A stretch of DNA of 28,209 nucleotides from Fidelibacterota bacterium (lineage in GTDB: Bacteria > Marinisomatota > Marinisomatia > Marinisomatales > UBA1611), in assembly GCA_002718285.1 (NCBI GenBank), contig PBAR01000005.1:14924-43132 (forward strand), written 5' to 3'. The notes below the pieces were generated by a model. The model did not search any database. It saw nothing but the letters and a program-made list of their open reading frames with translations, and was not told the origin of the DNA. Both the position numbers and the translations under genes were made by a program. Positions 1 through 7,478 of this stretch are shown in pieces; the first letter of the stretch is position 1, and each line of letters begins with the position of its first letter.

Positions 1-1889
1 TCCAATTCAAAAACTTTATGAACAACAGGCCTTCTAAGATCAGTATCAACTAAAATTGTTCTTTTCCCAAGATTGGCATATGTGATAGCCAGATTGGCAA
101 CCGTAGTGGTTTTTCCTTCACCTGGTCCTGCACTAGAAATAAGGATTGATTTAATTTTTTTATTGGTTGTTGAATAAAGCATGCTTGTTCTAAGGCTGCG
201 GTATGATTCAGAAACAGGAGATTTAGGGTCTTCTTTAGTAATTAATCTCCGCCTTAGTCCATGACTATTACCTTTACTAGATAAAATTGATTTTCCAAAA
301 AAGGACCATCCCTTTGAATTTTTGGAAGATTCACCTCCAATTGACGGAATAATTCCTAATACCGTCAGATCATGTCTTTCTATATCGTCTACTGTTTTAA
401 GCGTGTTATCTAAGAATTCTATCAAAAGTGATAGTATTACAGATATTCCAAGTCCAATTGAAAATCCAATAATAATATTTTTTCGATGATTGGGGCTTGA
501 TGGCTTATTAGGTTTTAATGCTGAATCCACAAACTGAGCATTGCCAACTTCTATGGCAACATTTAATCTCGCTTCTTCCAATTTTTGTCTTATGTGTGAA
601 TAATGCTGATTTAAAATATCACTCCCTCTTTGTAATAGAGCTAATTCCAATTGTTTTTGAGGTAAATCATCTAACTTATTTATGAATAGTTTTTGAATTC
701 TTTTTGTTTCAGCCATTTTAATCTCCAGACCCAAAATGTCAGAATCCAATTTTAGTAATTCTGTAATAATCTCTTGCCTCGCCACCAAGGGGTCTTGAAC
801 AGTAACACCTTTAGCAATTAAATCAGCTACCTTGAGATTTAATCGGTCTTTAAGACCCCCTATCTTAGCTTTTAATTCTTTTACAGCTGCATGATTCTCG
901 CCATAAAGAGCTGTGTTTTGCATTAGCTTCGAATCTAAATCACCTATTTCCACACGCAAAGAAATAAGCTGAGTATTAATATTATTTACTAATTGATCGG
1001 CCAAATTTTTTTCTTTCTCGGAAAGTTTTGAATTGAGAAGACTAATTTTTTCTTTGCGAATATTAATTTCTGATAAAATATTTAATAATTCACTGTCTAA
1101 AACTGCTAGTTGATCTGTAACAGATGTATTACTCCCCGAAAAAGAATACATTTTGTTATTTATTTTGAAATTTTTTATTTCTAATTCTGATGTATTTAAT
1201 TTCTCTTCCTGCATTGAAACCAGAGACTCTAGAAACTCAACAGATTGCATTGCCTGTTCACTATTCCAGATTTTACTTAAACGAACATAATTACTAGCGA
1301 TAGAATTAGCAATACGACTTGACTCATCCGCATTAACACTTGTAATTGTAATTTCTAAGATATCTGTATTCCTTCTATTATTTACATTTAATCCAGATAA
1401 TATATTTCCTGCAAATTGATCCCCAATAGATTCACTGTAAGGTTGGTTGTATTGAATAGGCATATCTGAATCTGGATCATATAGTCCAAGTGTAAATAAT
1501 TCCTTAATTATGACCCGAGGCCTTTGTCCACGAGGATAAAATTTGCGTGTACCAAATACATGAAGATTATTTCTGCGACTGGAATTCCATAATTCTTTAA
1601 CTACTGATTTAGCAAGTGCTCTAGATTTAATCAGTTGTATCTCATTAACCATACGATTCTTAGAAGAATTACCTCCAAAATTCATCATATTTGCTCCAGG
1701 TTTTTCTCTAATCATCACGGTAGCAGTAGATTGATATTTAGGTGGAACCGTATAAGTATGGTATATACCATACACCATACCAATAAGTGTAATTATAATT
1801 ATTTTTTTTAGATGAATACGAAAGATTATTAAGTAATCCTGTAGAGTCAATTCAACAACTGGATTATTATAAATGTTATTATTACTCAT
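1..1889 (-). CDS. Wzc-type polysaccharide chain-length determinant / tyrosine autokinase (C-terminus cut by window edge)
   Basis: This inner-membrane protein controls polymerisation and export of a capsule or exopolysaccharide and phosphorylates itself on tyrosine. I translated the minus strand from an ATG at 1889 and the frame stays open to the window edge (629 codons). An N-terminal membrane segment lies at about residues 28-45, followed by the Wzz domain and a long coiled-coil region (about 200-420). A second membrane segment lies at about 466-488. A cytoplasmic BY-kinase domain then begins, with Walker A GPGEGKTTT (Lys593) and Walker A' ILVDTDLRRP. The Walker B motif and any tyrosine-rich tail lie outside the window. 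The Wzz-kinase fusion is the usual proteobacterial/Bacteroidetes form. It starts 18 nt after the SLBB gene and shares an operon with the PHP phosphatase expected to dephosphorylate it. The family is certain; the polysaccharide made is unknown. Confidence 0.93.
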   Translation of the reverse strand, partial: MSNNNIYNNPVVELTLQDYLIIFRIHLKKIIIITLIGMVYGIYHTYTVPPKYQSTATVMIREKPGANMMNFGGNSSKNRMVNEIQLIKSRALAKSVVKELWNSSRRNNLHVFGTRKFYPRGQRPRVIIKELFTLGLYDPDSDMPIQYNQPYSESIGDQFAGNILSGLNVNNRRNTDILEITITSVNADESSRIANSIASNYVRLSKIWNSEQAMQSVEFLESLVSMQEEKLNTSELEIKNFKINNKMYSFSGSNTSVTDQLAVLDSELLNILSEINIRKEKISLLNSKLSEKEKNLADQLVNNINTQLISLRVEIGDLDSKLMQNTALYGENHAAVKELKAKIGGLKDRLNLKVADLIAKGVTVQDPLVARQEIITELLKLDSDILGLEIKMAETKRIQKLFINKLDDLPQKQLELALLQRGSDILNQHYSHIRQKLEEARLNVAIEVGNAQFVDSALKPNKPSSPNHRKNIIIGFSIGLGISVILSLLIEFLDNTLKTVDDIERHDLTVLGIIPSIGGESSKNSKGWSFFGKSILSSKGNSHGLRRRLITKEDPKSPVSESYRSLRTSMLYSTTNKKIKSILISSAGPGEGKTTTVANLAITYANLGKRTILVDTDLRRPVVHKVFEL

Positions 1890-1907
1890 TTATATGATAA
1901 TCTTTAT

Positions 1908-2411
1908 TCATCGATTGGAAACAATATATTCAAGTTGCAGATAAATATTAATGATGTTAAATATTGTATTAACAAAATTTATTTGTTTTAATAAATAGCT
2001 AGATAATTTATAGGGAACGATAATAGTATCATTTGGCTTTATTTTAATAAATTCTGAACGATTGCCAGTTTTGATAAATTCACTCAAATCTATATTGTAA
2101 ACTATTGTACCATCTTTATCAGGAATTTCCCTATAGAGTCGGACATCTTTCAGTTTGGCCCCATCCATTGGGCCTCCAACGACAGAAAGTAATGAAGCAA
2201 AATCAATCCCATCATAAACAATATGACTGCCAGGAGATTTTACATGACCCCATATATTAACATTCATCATTATACTACCATTCGCATTAGTAAGGTAACG
2301 TTCACTAGATACTTGGTAATCTTCATATTGCGATTTAAGTTCAGAAATATTGCTATCTTGTGAAAACAATATATTAAATAAAAACACGATTACTTTAATT
2401 TTATTTTTCAT
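1908..2411 (-). CDS. Short SLBB-domain polysaccharide export protein
   Basis: This is a 167-residue, probably periplasmic protein. A hydrophobic N-terminus (about residues 5-17, ending near FSQ) looks like a signal peptide. The middle (about 48-130) resembles an SLBB domain as in Wza-type export proteins: VNIWGHVKSPGSH, then LLSVVGGP and a late PNDTIIVP. The N-terminal Poly_export domain that normally precedes SLBB in Wza is absent, and the last 30 residues are hydrophobic. It therefore probably assists another outer-membrane channel rather than forming the channel alone (inference). Its ATG overlaps the phosphatase stop by one base (TAATG), so translation is probably coupled. The Wzc-type kinase follows immediately. 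Confidence 0.8.
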   Translation of the reverse strand: MKNKIKVIVFLFNILFSQDSNISELKSQYEDYQVSSERYLTNANGSIMMNVNIWGHVKSPGSHIVYDGIDFASLLSVVGGPMDGAKLKDVRLYREIPDKDGTIVYNIDLSEFIKTGNRSEFIKIKPNDTIIVPYKLSSYLLKQINFVNTIFNIINIYLQLEYIVSNR

Positions 2412-3208
2412 TAAAAAAAACGTTTTATATATCGTTTAAAGTATTTTTCCCATAAACTTGGTATCTTTTCTCGCATAATTTCAAAATCAACCTTTATTGG
2501 CTTTCCAGCAAGCACTGCCCTTGGATTATCAAACACCATCAATCTAGCATCATCTCCTATCAAATTCTGGGCTATATTATATGCATCTTTTAAACAAAAA
2601 TTTCTTTTTCTATCATCATGAGCATCAGAACCTAATATATGGCAATAATTATTTTTAATAATCTCTTCCGCTGCTTGTTTTGCAGATTTACCAAAAAGGC
2701 CTAATAAACTTCCTGCATCTATTTGAATAAGGCAACCTGCGTTCAACCAATAATAAACTAATTTGGTATCTTCTTGCACAGCTTTATAGCGTTCGGGATG
2801 GGCAATAATAGGAGTTACTCCACCTATTTTCAAATCAAATAATACTTGTCTATGTACTTCTGGAATATAATGGAATTGAAATTCAATCAGCATATATTTA
2901 CCATCACCTATGGTAGATAGTTGATTTGACTTAATATCTGTAAGGTTTGGCAAAAAAAATACCTCTGATCCAATATGTAAAATAATTGGGATATCCCGAT
3001 TATCTAACTCTTCCTGTAACCTAATGGTAGCTTCTGAAACTAATTGATATGTTATTTTATCATCAACCTTTGGATGCTGAAGATGTACTGTATTAACAAC
3101 ATCTGTAATACCTTGATCTGCTGCACACCTAAGCATATTAAGAGAAATCTCTAAAGATTTAGAGCCATCATCGATGCCTGGTAAAACATGATTGTGTAAA
3201 TCAATCAA
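2411..3208 (-). CDS. CpsB/YwqE-type protein-tyrosine phosphatase (PHP family)
   Basis: This is a metal-dependent phosphatase expected to remove phosphate from the tyrosine-rich tail of the Wzc-type kinase encoded two genes downstream, so the pair would set polysaccharide chain length or amount. The 265-residue protein has the PHP signature at its N-terminus (DLHNHVLPGIDDGS, with H5, H7 and D13). Further likely metal ligands are H42, E82, H137 in AHPERY, and D195/H197 in GSDAHD. Length and motif order match Bacillus YwqE and streptococcal CpsB. The start is a TTG. It is favoured because MIDLHNH is where the family begins, and no in-frame ATG was seen nearby. A 256-nt untranslated stretch with hairpins precedes it. 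Confidence 0.93.
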   Translation of the reverse strand: MIDLHNHVLPGIDDGSKSLEISLNMLRCAADQGITDVVNTVHLQHPKVDDKITYQLVSEATIRLQEELDNRDIPIILHIGSEVFFLPNLTDIKSNQLSTIGDGKYMLIEFQFHYIPEVHRQVLFDLKIGGVTPIIAHPERYKAVQEDTKLVYYWLNAGCLIQIDAGSLLGLFGKSAKQAAEEIIKNNYCHILGSDAHDDRKRNFCLKDAYNIAQNLIGDDARLMVFDNPRAVLAGKPIKVDFEIMREKIPSLWEKYFKRYIKRFF

Positions 3209-3386
3209 ATTATTATTAATTAAACAGTTTTTTATTAGTTATAAAAAAAAGCAAGTAAAAAAATAGAAAACCTAATTTCATAAATATTTCTATCTCATTT
3301 AATACTTTTGCATAAAATACAAATATAATTATCACTAACTCTATAATTCAATTAGGTAATATAATATTGAGTGTAAATTTTTCTTG

Positions 3387-3456
3387 GGCGTGGCTCCGCC
3401 TCGTTAATCCCAATAGGAATAGCTCATTACTTACTATATTACCTGGCAAAAGCCAG
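3387..3456 (-). promoter_or_regulatory. Three consecutive short stem-loops in the leader of the polysaccharide operon
   Basis: Three small stem-loops sit between the HTH-GHKL-STAS gene and the phosphatase. At 3443-3456 CTGGC pairs with GCCAG around a 4-nt loop. At 3407-3420 ATTCC pairs with GGGAT around TATT; one pair is a G-U wobble that works only in minus-strand RNA (C-A on the other strand). At 3387-3400 GGCG pairs with CGCC around a 6-nt loop. They form a GC-rich island in AT-rich surroundings. No U tract follows, so this is not a classic terminator. It could be a processed 3' end of the upstream gene, or a leader element read by the nearby UpxY-type antiterminator. The hairpins are seen; the role is inference. 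Confidence 0.4.
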
Positions 3457-3464
3457 CCTGTTAT

Positions 3465-4487
3465 CTACGACTTCAATTTCTGAAAGCGTTTTATAGCTCG
3501 AGACATCATTAAATCCACCGTATCACCAGCATTGATCCAATCAATATCAATAGAATTATTTTTTTCTTTTGTAATCCACACAAGTTCATGGGCAAAAGCT
3601 GGCCCAATAATATCAATTCCTGAAAAATCAAATTCTATTTCTTTAGATAACTCTATATTATGTACGAGCTTATGCGCTTGATATCTAGAACTAAGTAATT
3701 CCCCATTAGTGCGAGCTAGGTTTACTGGTATACGAACAGATGATTTTTCTTCTGTAAATAACTTATTAAAAATTTCATTACATGTAATACTACTCTTCGT
3801 TGAAATTTCTAAATGAATTTTTGTTCCTTTTGCTTGTTTGGATTCTTGCATCGACCATTGGTCTAACGATCTTTCATATCGAAGAGATATTTCGGATGAA
3901 TCAATGGTAATACAATCAAAAAGCATTATAATGGCACGTAAATCATCACCAGCATGGTGCCCTGTTTCATTAATTTTGGGGCCTTTTGCTAATTCAATCG
4001 CTGAAATTTTTTCACCTTCTAAGCCAAGCCCATCTCTAATATTTTGAAAAATTCCAACACCGTTATCAGTAATAACAATATGGGTTTCATCCCTGCTGCA
4101 AAATAGTTTTATAGAAAGATGAGTTGCACAAGCATGATCAATAACATTATGTAGTAAGGCAGTGAGCGTATATTCACATATTTCAATAATATTCCGTGGA
4201 AGGTTAATTAAACTAGGAATAATCTCAGCATGTAAAAATTTATCTACTTTAAATTCTTTAGAAATTTCCATTAGTTTAGTGTAATTCAATAAGGGTTCTA
4301 ACTCATAATACCTATCTTTTGTTTTTCCATGAGCGACTACTCGCTTTTCTCTAATCAACGTGTTCATATGCCTTAATACAGCTTGACGAGAAACGCCAAA
4401 TTTGGTTATAGCAGCTTTAATAATATCACGTTGATGAACTGCGATATTATCTAAAATAAAATTTTGAATTCGATGTCCTGATTTCAT
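3465..4487 (-). CDS. Winged-helix / GHKL ATPase / STAS-like (DUF4325-type) regulatory protein
   Basis: This 340-residue cytoplasmic protein has three recognisable parts. An N-terminal winged helix (about residues 5-62) includes the recognition-helix-like VSRQAVLRHMNTL. A GHKL/HATPase domain (about 85-235) has an N box around N114 (LLHNVIDHA) and a G1 box ITDNGVGI (D141, G143, G145). A C-terminal STAS-like domain of DUF4325 type (about 265-335) includes SSRYQAHKL and FDFSGIDIIGPAFAHEL. There is no transmembrane segment, no phosphoacceptor-His (DHp) region and no receiver domain, so it is not a conventional sensor kinase. I chose the ATG at 4487; a TTG at 4511 would add 8 residues. It lies between the polysaccharide operon and the divergent UpxY gene, so a role in controlling surface polysaccharide is plausible but unproven. 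Confidence 0.82.
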   Translation of the reverse strand: MKSGHRIQNFILDNIAVHQRDIIKAAITKFGVSRQAVLRHMNTLIREKRVVAHGKTKDRYYELEPLLNYTKLMEISKEFKVDKFLHAEIIPSLINLPRNIIEICEYTLTALLHNVIDHACATHLSIKLFCSRDETHIVITDNGVGIFQNIRDGLGLEGEKISAIELAKGPKINETGHHAGDDLRAIIMLFDCITIDSSEISLRYERSLDQWSMQESKQAKGTKIHLEISTKSSITCNEIFNKLFTEEKSSVRIPVNLARTNGELLSSRYQAHKLVHNIELSKEIEFDFSGIDIIGPAFAHELVWITKEKNNSIDIDWINAGDTVDLMMSRAIKRFQKLKS

Positions 4488-4631
4488 ACTGATTATTAAA
4501 TTATTTATCAACTTAATCTTTATAAATTATAAACCTAGAAAGGTATTATTATCAATCTAAATTATTTTATATTCTATATATAATAATATTATACAATTAA
4601 ATTTCAGTTGTCTTAAAAAGAAAAAAAAATT

Positions 4632-5144
4632 GTGCAACAATTAAGTAAAAATAAAAAAAAATGGATTGCTATCTATACAAAACCTAGGCATGAAAAAACG
4701 GTATTAAATGAACTTATAAATAAAGGTATAGAAACTTATTTGCCGATTCTTAAGGAACGGCGCAAATGGAGTGACCGTAAAAAATGGGTTGAATTTCCTC
4801 TTTTCCGTTCCTATGTGTTTACCAGAATCGCATTAAATAATACTCTTCCAGTACTTAAAACAATTGGTGTAGTTAAGATTATAAAATTTGGAAATAATCC
4901 TGCTATTGTACAAGATAAACATATTAAAAATATCAAACTAATGATCGAAGGCGGCTATAGACCACAATCAACAGATTATTTTCTAAGGGGAGATATGGTT
5001 CAAGTATGTGATGGTCCATTAAAAGGACTTGAAGGCGAAGTGATTCGGATTGATAATCAAGATTGGATAATTATTCGAATTGATGCCATCCAACACTCTA
5101 TTTCCGTAAAAATTGAACGGAATTTTCTTAAATCACTTAATTAA
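4632..5144 (+). CDS. UpxY/RfaH-like NusG-family transcription antiterminator
   Basis: This 170-residue NusG paralogue is expected to bind RNA polymerase and let it read through long polysaccharide operons. The NGN domain (about residues 9-105) begins KWIAIYTKPRHEKTVLNEL and contains YLPILKERRKWSDRKK and PLFRSYVF, typical of the UpxY/RfaH/LoaP group. A KOW segment follows (about 117-150, with GPLKGLEGEV). It is too short and too diverged to be the housekeeping NusG. The start is GTG; the nearby ATG is out of frame. It is divergent from the HTH-GHKL-STAS gene across about 144 AT-rich bases, which contain a TATAAT at 4579-4584 without an obvious -35. In Bacteroides such genes head the capsule operon they control. 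Here it is separate, so it would act in trans (inference). Confidence 0.9.
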   Translation: MQQLSKNKKKWIAIYTKPRHEKTVLNELINKGIETYLPILKERRKWSDRKKWVEFPLFRSYVFTRIALNNTLPVLKTIGVVKIIKFGNNPAIVQDKHIKNIKLMIEGGYRPQSTDYFLRGDMVQVCDGPLKGLEGEVIRIDNQDWIIIRIDAIQHSISVKIERNFLKSLN

Positions 5145-5274
5145 ACTATTTTATAGAAATATAGAATTATTGATAGAAATCATTAAATAGATAATCATAA
5201 ATTGCAGTCTAGATCAAAAAAAACCTAAAACTTTAGTTTTCTTTGACTTTTAACTAGTTTAGCTTAACTTGCAA

Positions 5275-5280
5275 TATAAT
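5275..5280 (+). promoter_or_regulatory. Consensus -10 box before the exported protein gene
   Basis: TATAAT lies 14 nt before the ATG at 5295, which predicts a transcript leader of under 10 nt. A TTGACT occurs at 5243-5248 but is 26 bp away, too far for a normal -35, so only the -10 is supported. Confidence 0.35.
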
Positions 5281-5294
5281 CTGAACAATACAAG

Positions 5295-6332
5295 ATGCGG
5301 AAAATCTATCTACAGATCATATTTTATTCGTTTCTCTTTGGAGTAAACGGCACCGTTATTTTCTATGACGGTACTTCCTTTGATGGTGAAATTGTCAGCG
5401 TTGATCCTTTATATGTCTATATTATACCTACTGGACTACCTCTACCCGAAGAAATTCTTACAGAATATGTTGCTACCCTTATTTTAGATAATGGCTTTAT
5501 TATAGTAGAAAATAGTCGTGCTGTACAAGGATATAAAAATGATAAGTTTATCATTCTTGATGATTATAGTTTTAAAGATCCTTGGAAAAGTGATCAATAC
5601 TTTTTTGAAAGCGGTCTTAATGATTATTATTCTAAAAGCTATGGGGATTATAGAAAAGAAGAGAGATTATCTGAAGATCAAACTAATGACTCAAAATACA
5701 TTTATGCTATGCCTCAACCTTATAGTGGTATGGAAACTTCTATTACAGGATCACAGAAAAGACAAACCCTTAATACTAGGTTACCATTAGTTAAAAGCAA
5801 TACTTATGGTTCAATAGCATTTTTTGGAGGCTATCCTGTTTATCAGTCTACATCTCTTAGCTGGATTACAAAAGATTATAGCGATGGAATAACTTTACCC
5901 AATATGGGTGCAGCTGGTACTATCCCTTTTAAATTAGGTCCTTTAAGTGGATTTGGTGGGCATTTAATGACTATGGGTTTTATGAGTGAATATAAAGAAT
6001 CTCATTCAATAAAAGCCATACAGGCCGCAGCCTATGTTAATTTAGGAATATCATCACTATTAAATTTTTTACCTCAAAATATAAAAATGGATGCTTATTT
6101 TGGTCCCAGTTATCATATAGGATGGAATGTACCTTATACAGGTATTGGTATTGTATTTGGGGGTAATTTAGATTACTGGTTTGATGGTAAACCTGTTGGG
6201 ATTCGTCTTTTTAATAATACACATATTATTCCAGGTCCAGGTACAAAATCAGATGATTTAGCAAAAGAAAAAGGAGCTTTTAGCACTATGGGTTTTGCTT
6301 TACTAACATCTTTTGCTCTAACCAGTCGCTGA
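5295..6332 (+). CDS. Exported protein of unknown function, possible outer-membrane barrel in C-terminal half
   Basis: I do not recognise this 345-residue protein. Residues 1-19 look like a signal peptide (MRKIY, then a hydrophobic run ending near VNG). Residues 20-85 contain VIFYDGTSFDGEIVSVD, a short beta-rich pattern that recalls SH3- or Sm-like folds (weak resemblance only). An acidic, Tyr/Ser-rich linker (about 85-150) follows. The C-terminal half (about 170-345) alternates Gly and aromatic residues, with FFGGYPVYQS, YFGPSYHIGWN and VFGGNLDYWFDG, as in outer-membrane beta-strands. It lies 150 nt after the UpxY gene and converges on the epimerase gene with only 10 nt between stops. A link to surface polysaccharide is suggested only by position. 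Confidence 0.7.
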   Translation: MRKIYLQIIFYSFLFGVNGTVIFYDGTSFDGEIVSVDPLYVYIIPTGLPLPEEILTEYVATLILDNGFIIVENSRAVQGYKNDKFIILDDYSFKDPWKSDQYFFESGLNDYYSKSYGDYRKEERLSEDQTNDSKYIYAMPQPYSGMETSITGSQKRQTLNTRLPLVKSNTYGSIAFFGGYPVYQSTSLSWITKDYSDGITLPNMGAAGTIPFKLGPLSGFGGHLMTMGFMSEYKESHSIKAIQAAAYVNLGISSLLNFLPQNIKMDAYFGPSYHIGWNVPYTGIGIVFGGNLDYWFDGKPVGIRLFNNTHIIPGPGTKSDDLAKEKGAFSTMGFALLTSFALTSR

Positions 6333-6342
6333 GAGTTTTATT

Positions 6343-7326
6343 CTAATTATTCTCTATTTCGGTTTTTATCCAAGCATAGGTTTTTTCTAATCCTTCTTTT
6401 AAAGATATACTTGGCTCCCATCCTGTAATTTTCTTTATCAAGGTATTATCACTATTTCGACCGCGAACCCCTTGGGGTTTGCTCAAGTCATATCGTTTTT
6501 CCACTTTAATTCCAGCAATTTCAGAAATAATCTCAATTAAATTATTAACACTTACCATCTCGCAACTTCCCAGATTTAATGGATTCTTATATCCACTTGA
6601 CCATATTTTTTCCATCCCAGTTATACAATCATCAATATATAAAAACGAACGTGTCTGTTCTCCATCACCCCAAACTTCAATAACATGGTTTCCACTTCTT
6701 TTAGCTTCTATGATTTTTCTGCATAATGCTGCTGGGGCTTTTTCACGCCCTCCTTTCCAACTACCATGAGGACCATAAACATTATGAAACCGGCATATTC
6801 TATGATCTATACCGAAATCCTTATCAAAATATTGAGTAATAATTTCACTAAATAATTTCTCCCATCCATATCCATCCTCTGGGTTTGCTGGATAAGCATA
6901 TTCTTCTTTAAGACCTTGTGCCTTAGAATCTTTGACTTCAGACTGTGCTTCAACTGGATAAACACATGCAGATGAACTATATAAAATTTCTCTAACACCA
7001 TTATCCCTTGCAGCCATTAGCATATGAGTTTGTATTAAAACGCTTTCCATACATAAAGCATGGTTATTTTGAATAAATCCCATACCACCCATATTGCAAG
7101 CTAGATTGTAGATGCGATCAGAATCGCGACTTAGACGATAACAGTTTTCTTTTAGGCGCATATCACATTCAGAATGATTAATTGCACCATTGGAAATCTG
7201 AAACCATTGATCAATTGGCTTAATATCAGCAGCAATGACTATATGTCCCTTGTGTACTAAATCATTAACTAAATAACCACCTATAAAACCACCAGCTCCT
7301 GTAATCAATATTTTCTTTTTTCTCAT
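6343..7326 (-). CDS. GDP-mannose 3,5-epimerase-like SDR enzyme
   Basis: This 327-residue NAD-dependent short-chain dehydrogenase/reductase is predicted to convert GDP-D-mannose to GDP-L-galactose or GDP-L-gulose. The Rossmann motif GAGGFIG is at about 10-16. Sequence blocks typical of plant GME are present: NLACNMGGMGFIQNNH, SSSACVYP (catalytic Cys121), YGWEK (Tyr153, Lys157), the RFHNVYGP block and KGGREKAPAA (Lys191/Lys196). EVWGDGEQTRSF and a late GVRGRNSDN follow. The GME-specific Cys and the KGGREKAP block distinguish it from ordinary UDP-glucose epimerases. The product would supply an unusual sugar for a surface polysaccharide. It lies 22 nt downstream of the tRNA-Sec on the same strand and may be co-transcribed with it. 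Confidence 0.88.
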   Translation of the reverse strand: MRKKKILITGAGGFIGGYLVNDLVHKGHIVIAADIKPIDQWFQISNGAINHSECDMRLKENCYRLSRDSDRIYNLACNMGGMGFIQNNHALCMESVLIQTHMLMAARDNGVREILYSSSACVYPVEAQSEVKDSKAQGLKEEYAYPANPEDGYGWEKLFSEIITQYFDKDFGIDHRICRFHNVYGPHGSWKGGREKAPAALCRKIIEAKRSGNHVIEVWGDGEQTRSFLYIDDCITGMEKIWSSGYKNPLNLGSCEMVSVNNLIEIISEIAGIKVEKRYDLSKPQGVRGRNSDNTLIKKITGWEPSISLKEGLEKTYAWIKTEIENN

Positions 7327-7348
7327 AATTATTCGATAAAACTTTTAA

Positions 7349-7443
7349 TGGCGGGAACGCCTGGGAATCGAACCCAGCTCCCCAAATTAATGGGGACAAC
7401 AGCTTTGAAGGCTGCGGAGAGCACCAGCAACTCAATCATTCCC
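7349..7443 (-). tRNA. selC: tRNA-Sec (anticodon UCA), with encoded CCA
   Basis: The minus strand folds into a 95-nt tRNA including CCA. The acceptor 5' strand is GGGAAUG(A), pairing with (G)CGUUCCC and including one U-G pair; the eighth position is A opposite G. The discriminator is G, then CCA (7351-7349). The anticodon stem is GCAGC/GCUGU around CUUCAAA, with anticodon UCA at 7408-7406, which reads UGA. The variable arm is long, with stem UCCCCA/UGGGGA around UUAAUU. The T arm is CUGGG-UUCGAUU-CCCAG. A UCA anticodon with a long variable arm and this length is diagnostic of selenocysteine tRNA. The D stem appears to be only 4 bp (GAGU/GCUC), shorter than the usual 6. Confidence 0.92.
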
Positions 7444-7478
7444 ATAAGATAATGCTTTTTATCCAAATTTGTTTACTA

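Noticed and set aside
5223..5250. AAAACT/AGTTTT repeat followed by a T-rich stretch after the UpxY gene
   Set aside because: Short AT-only stem with almost no loop; not a convincing terminator.
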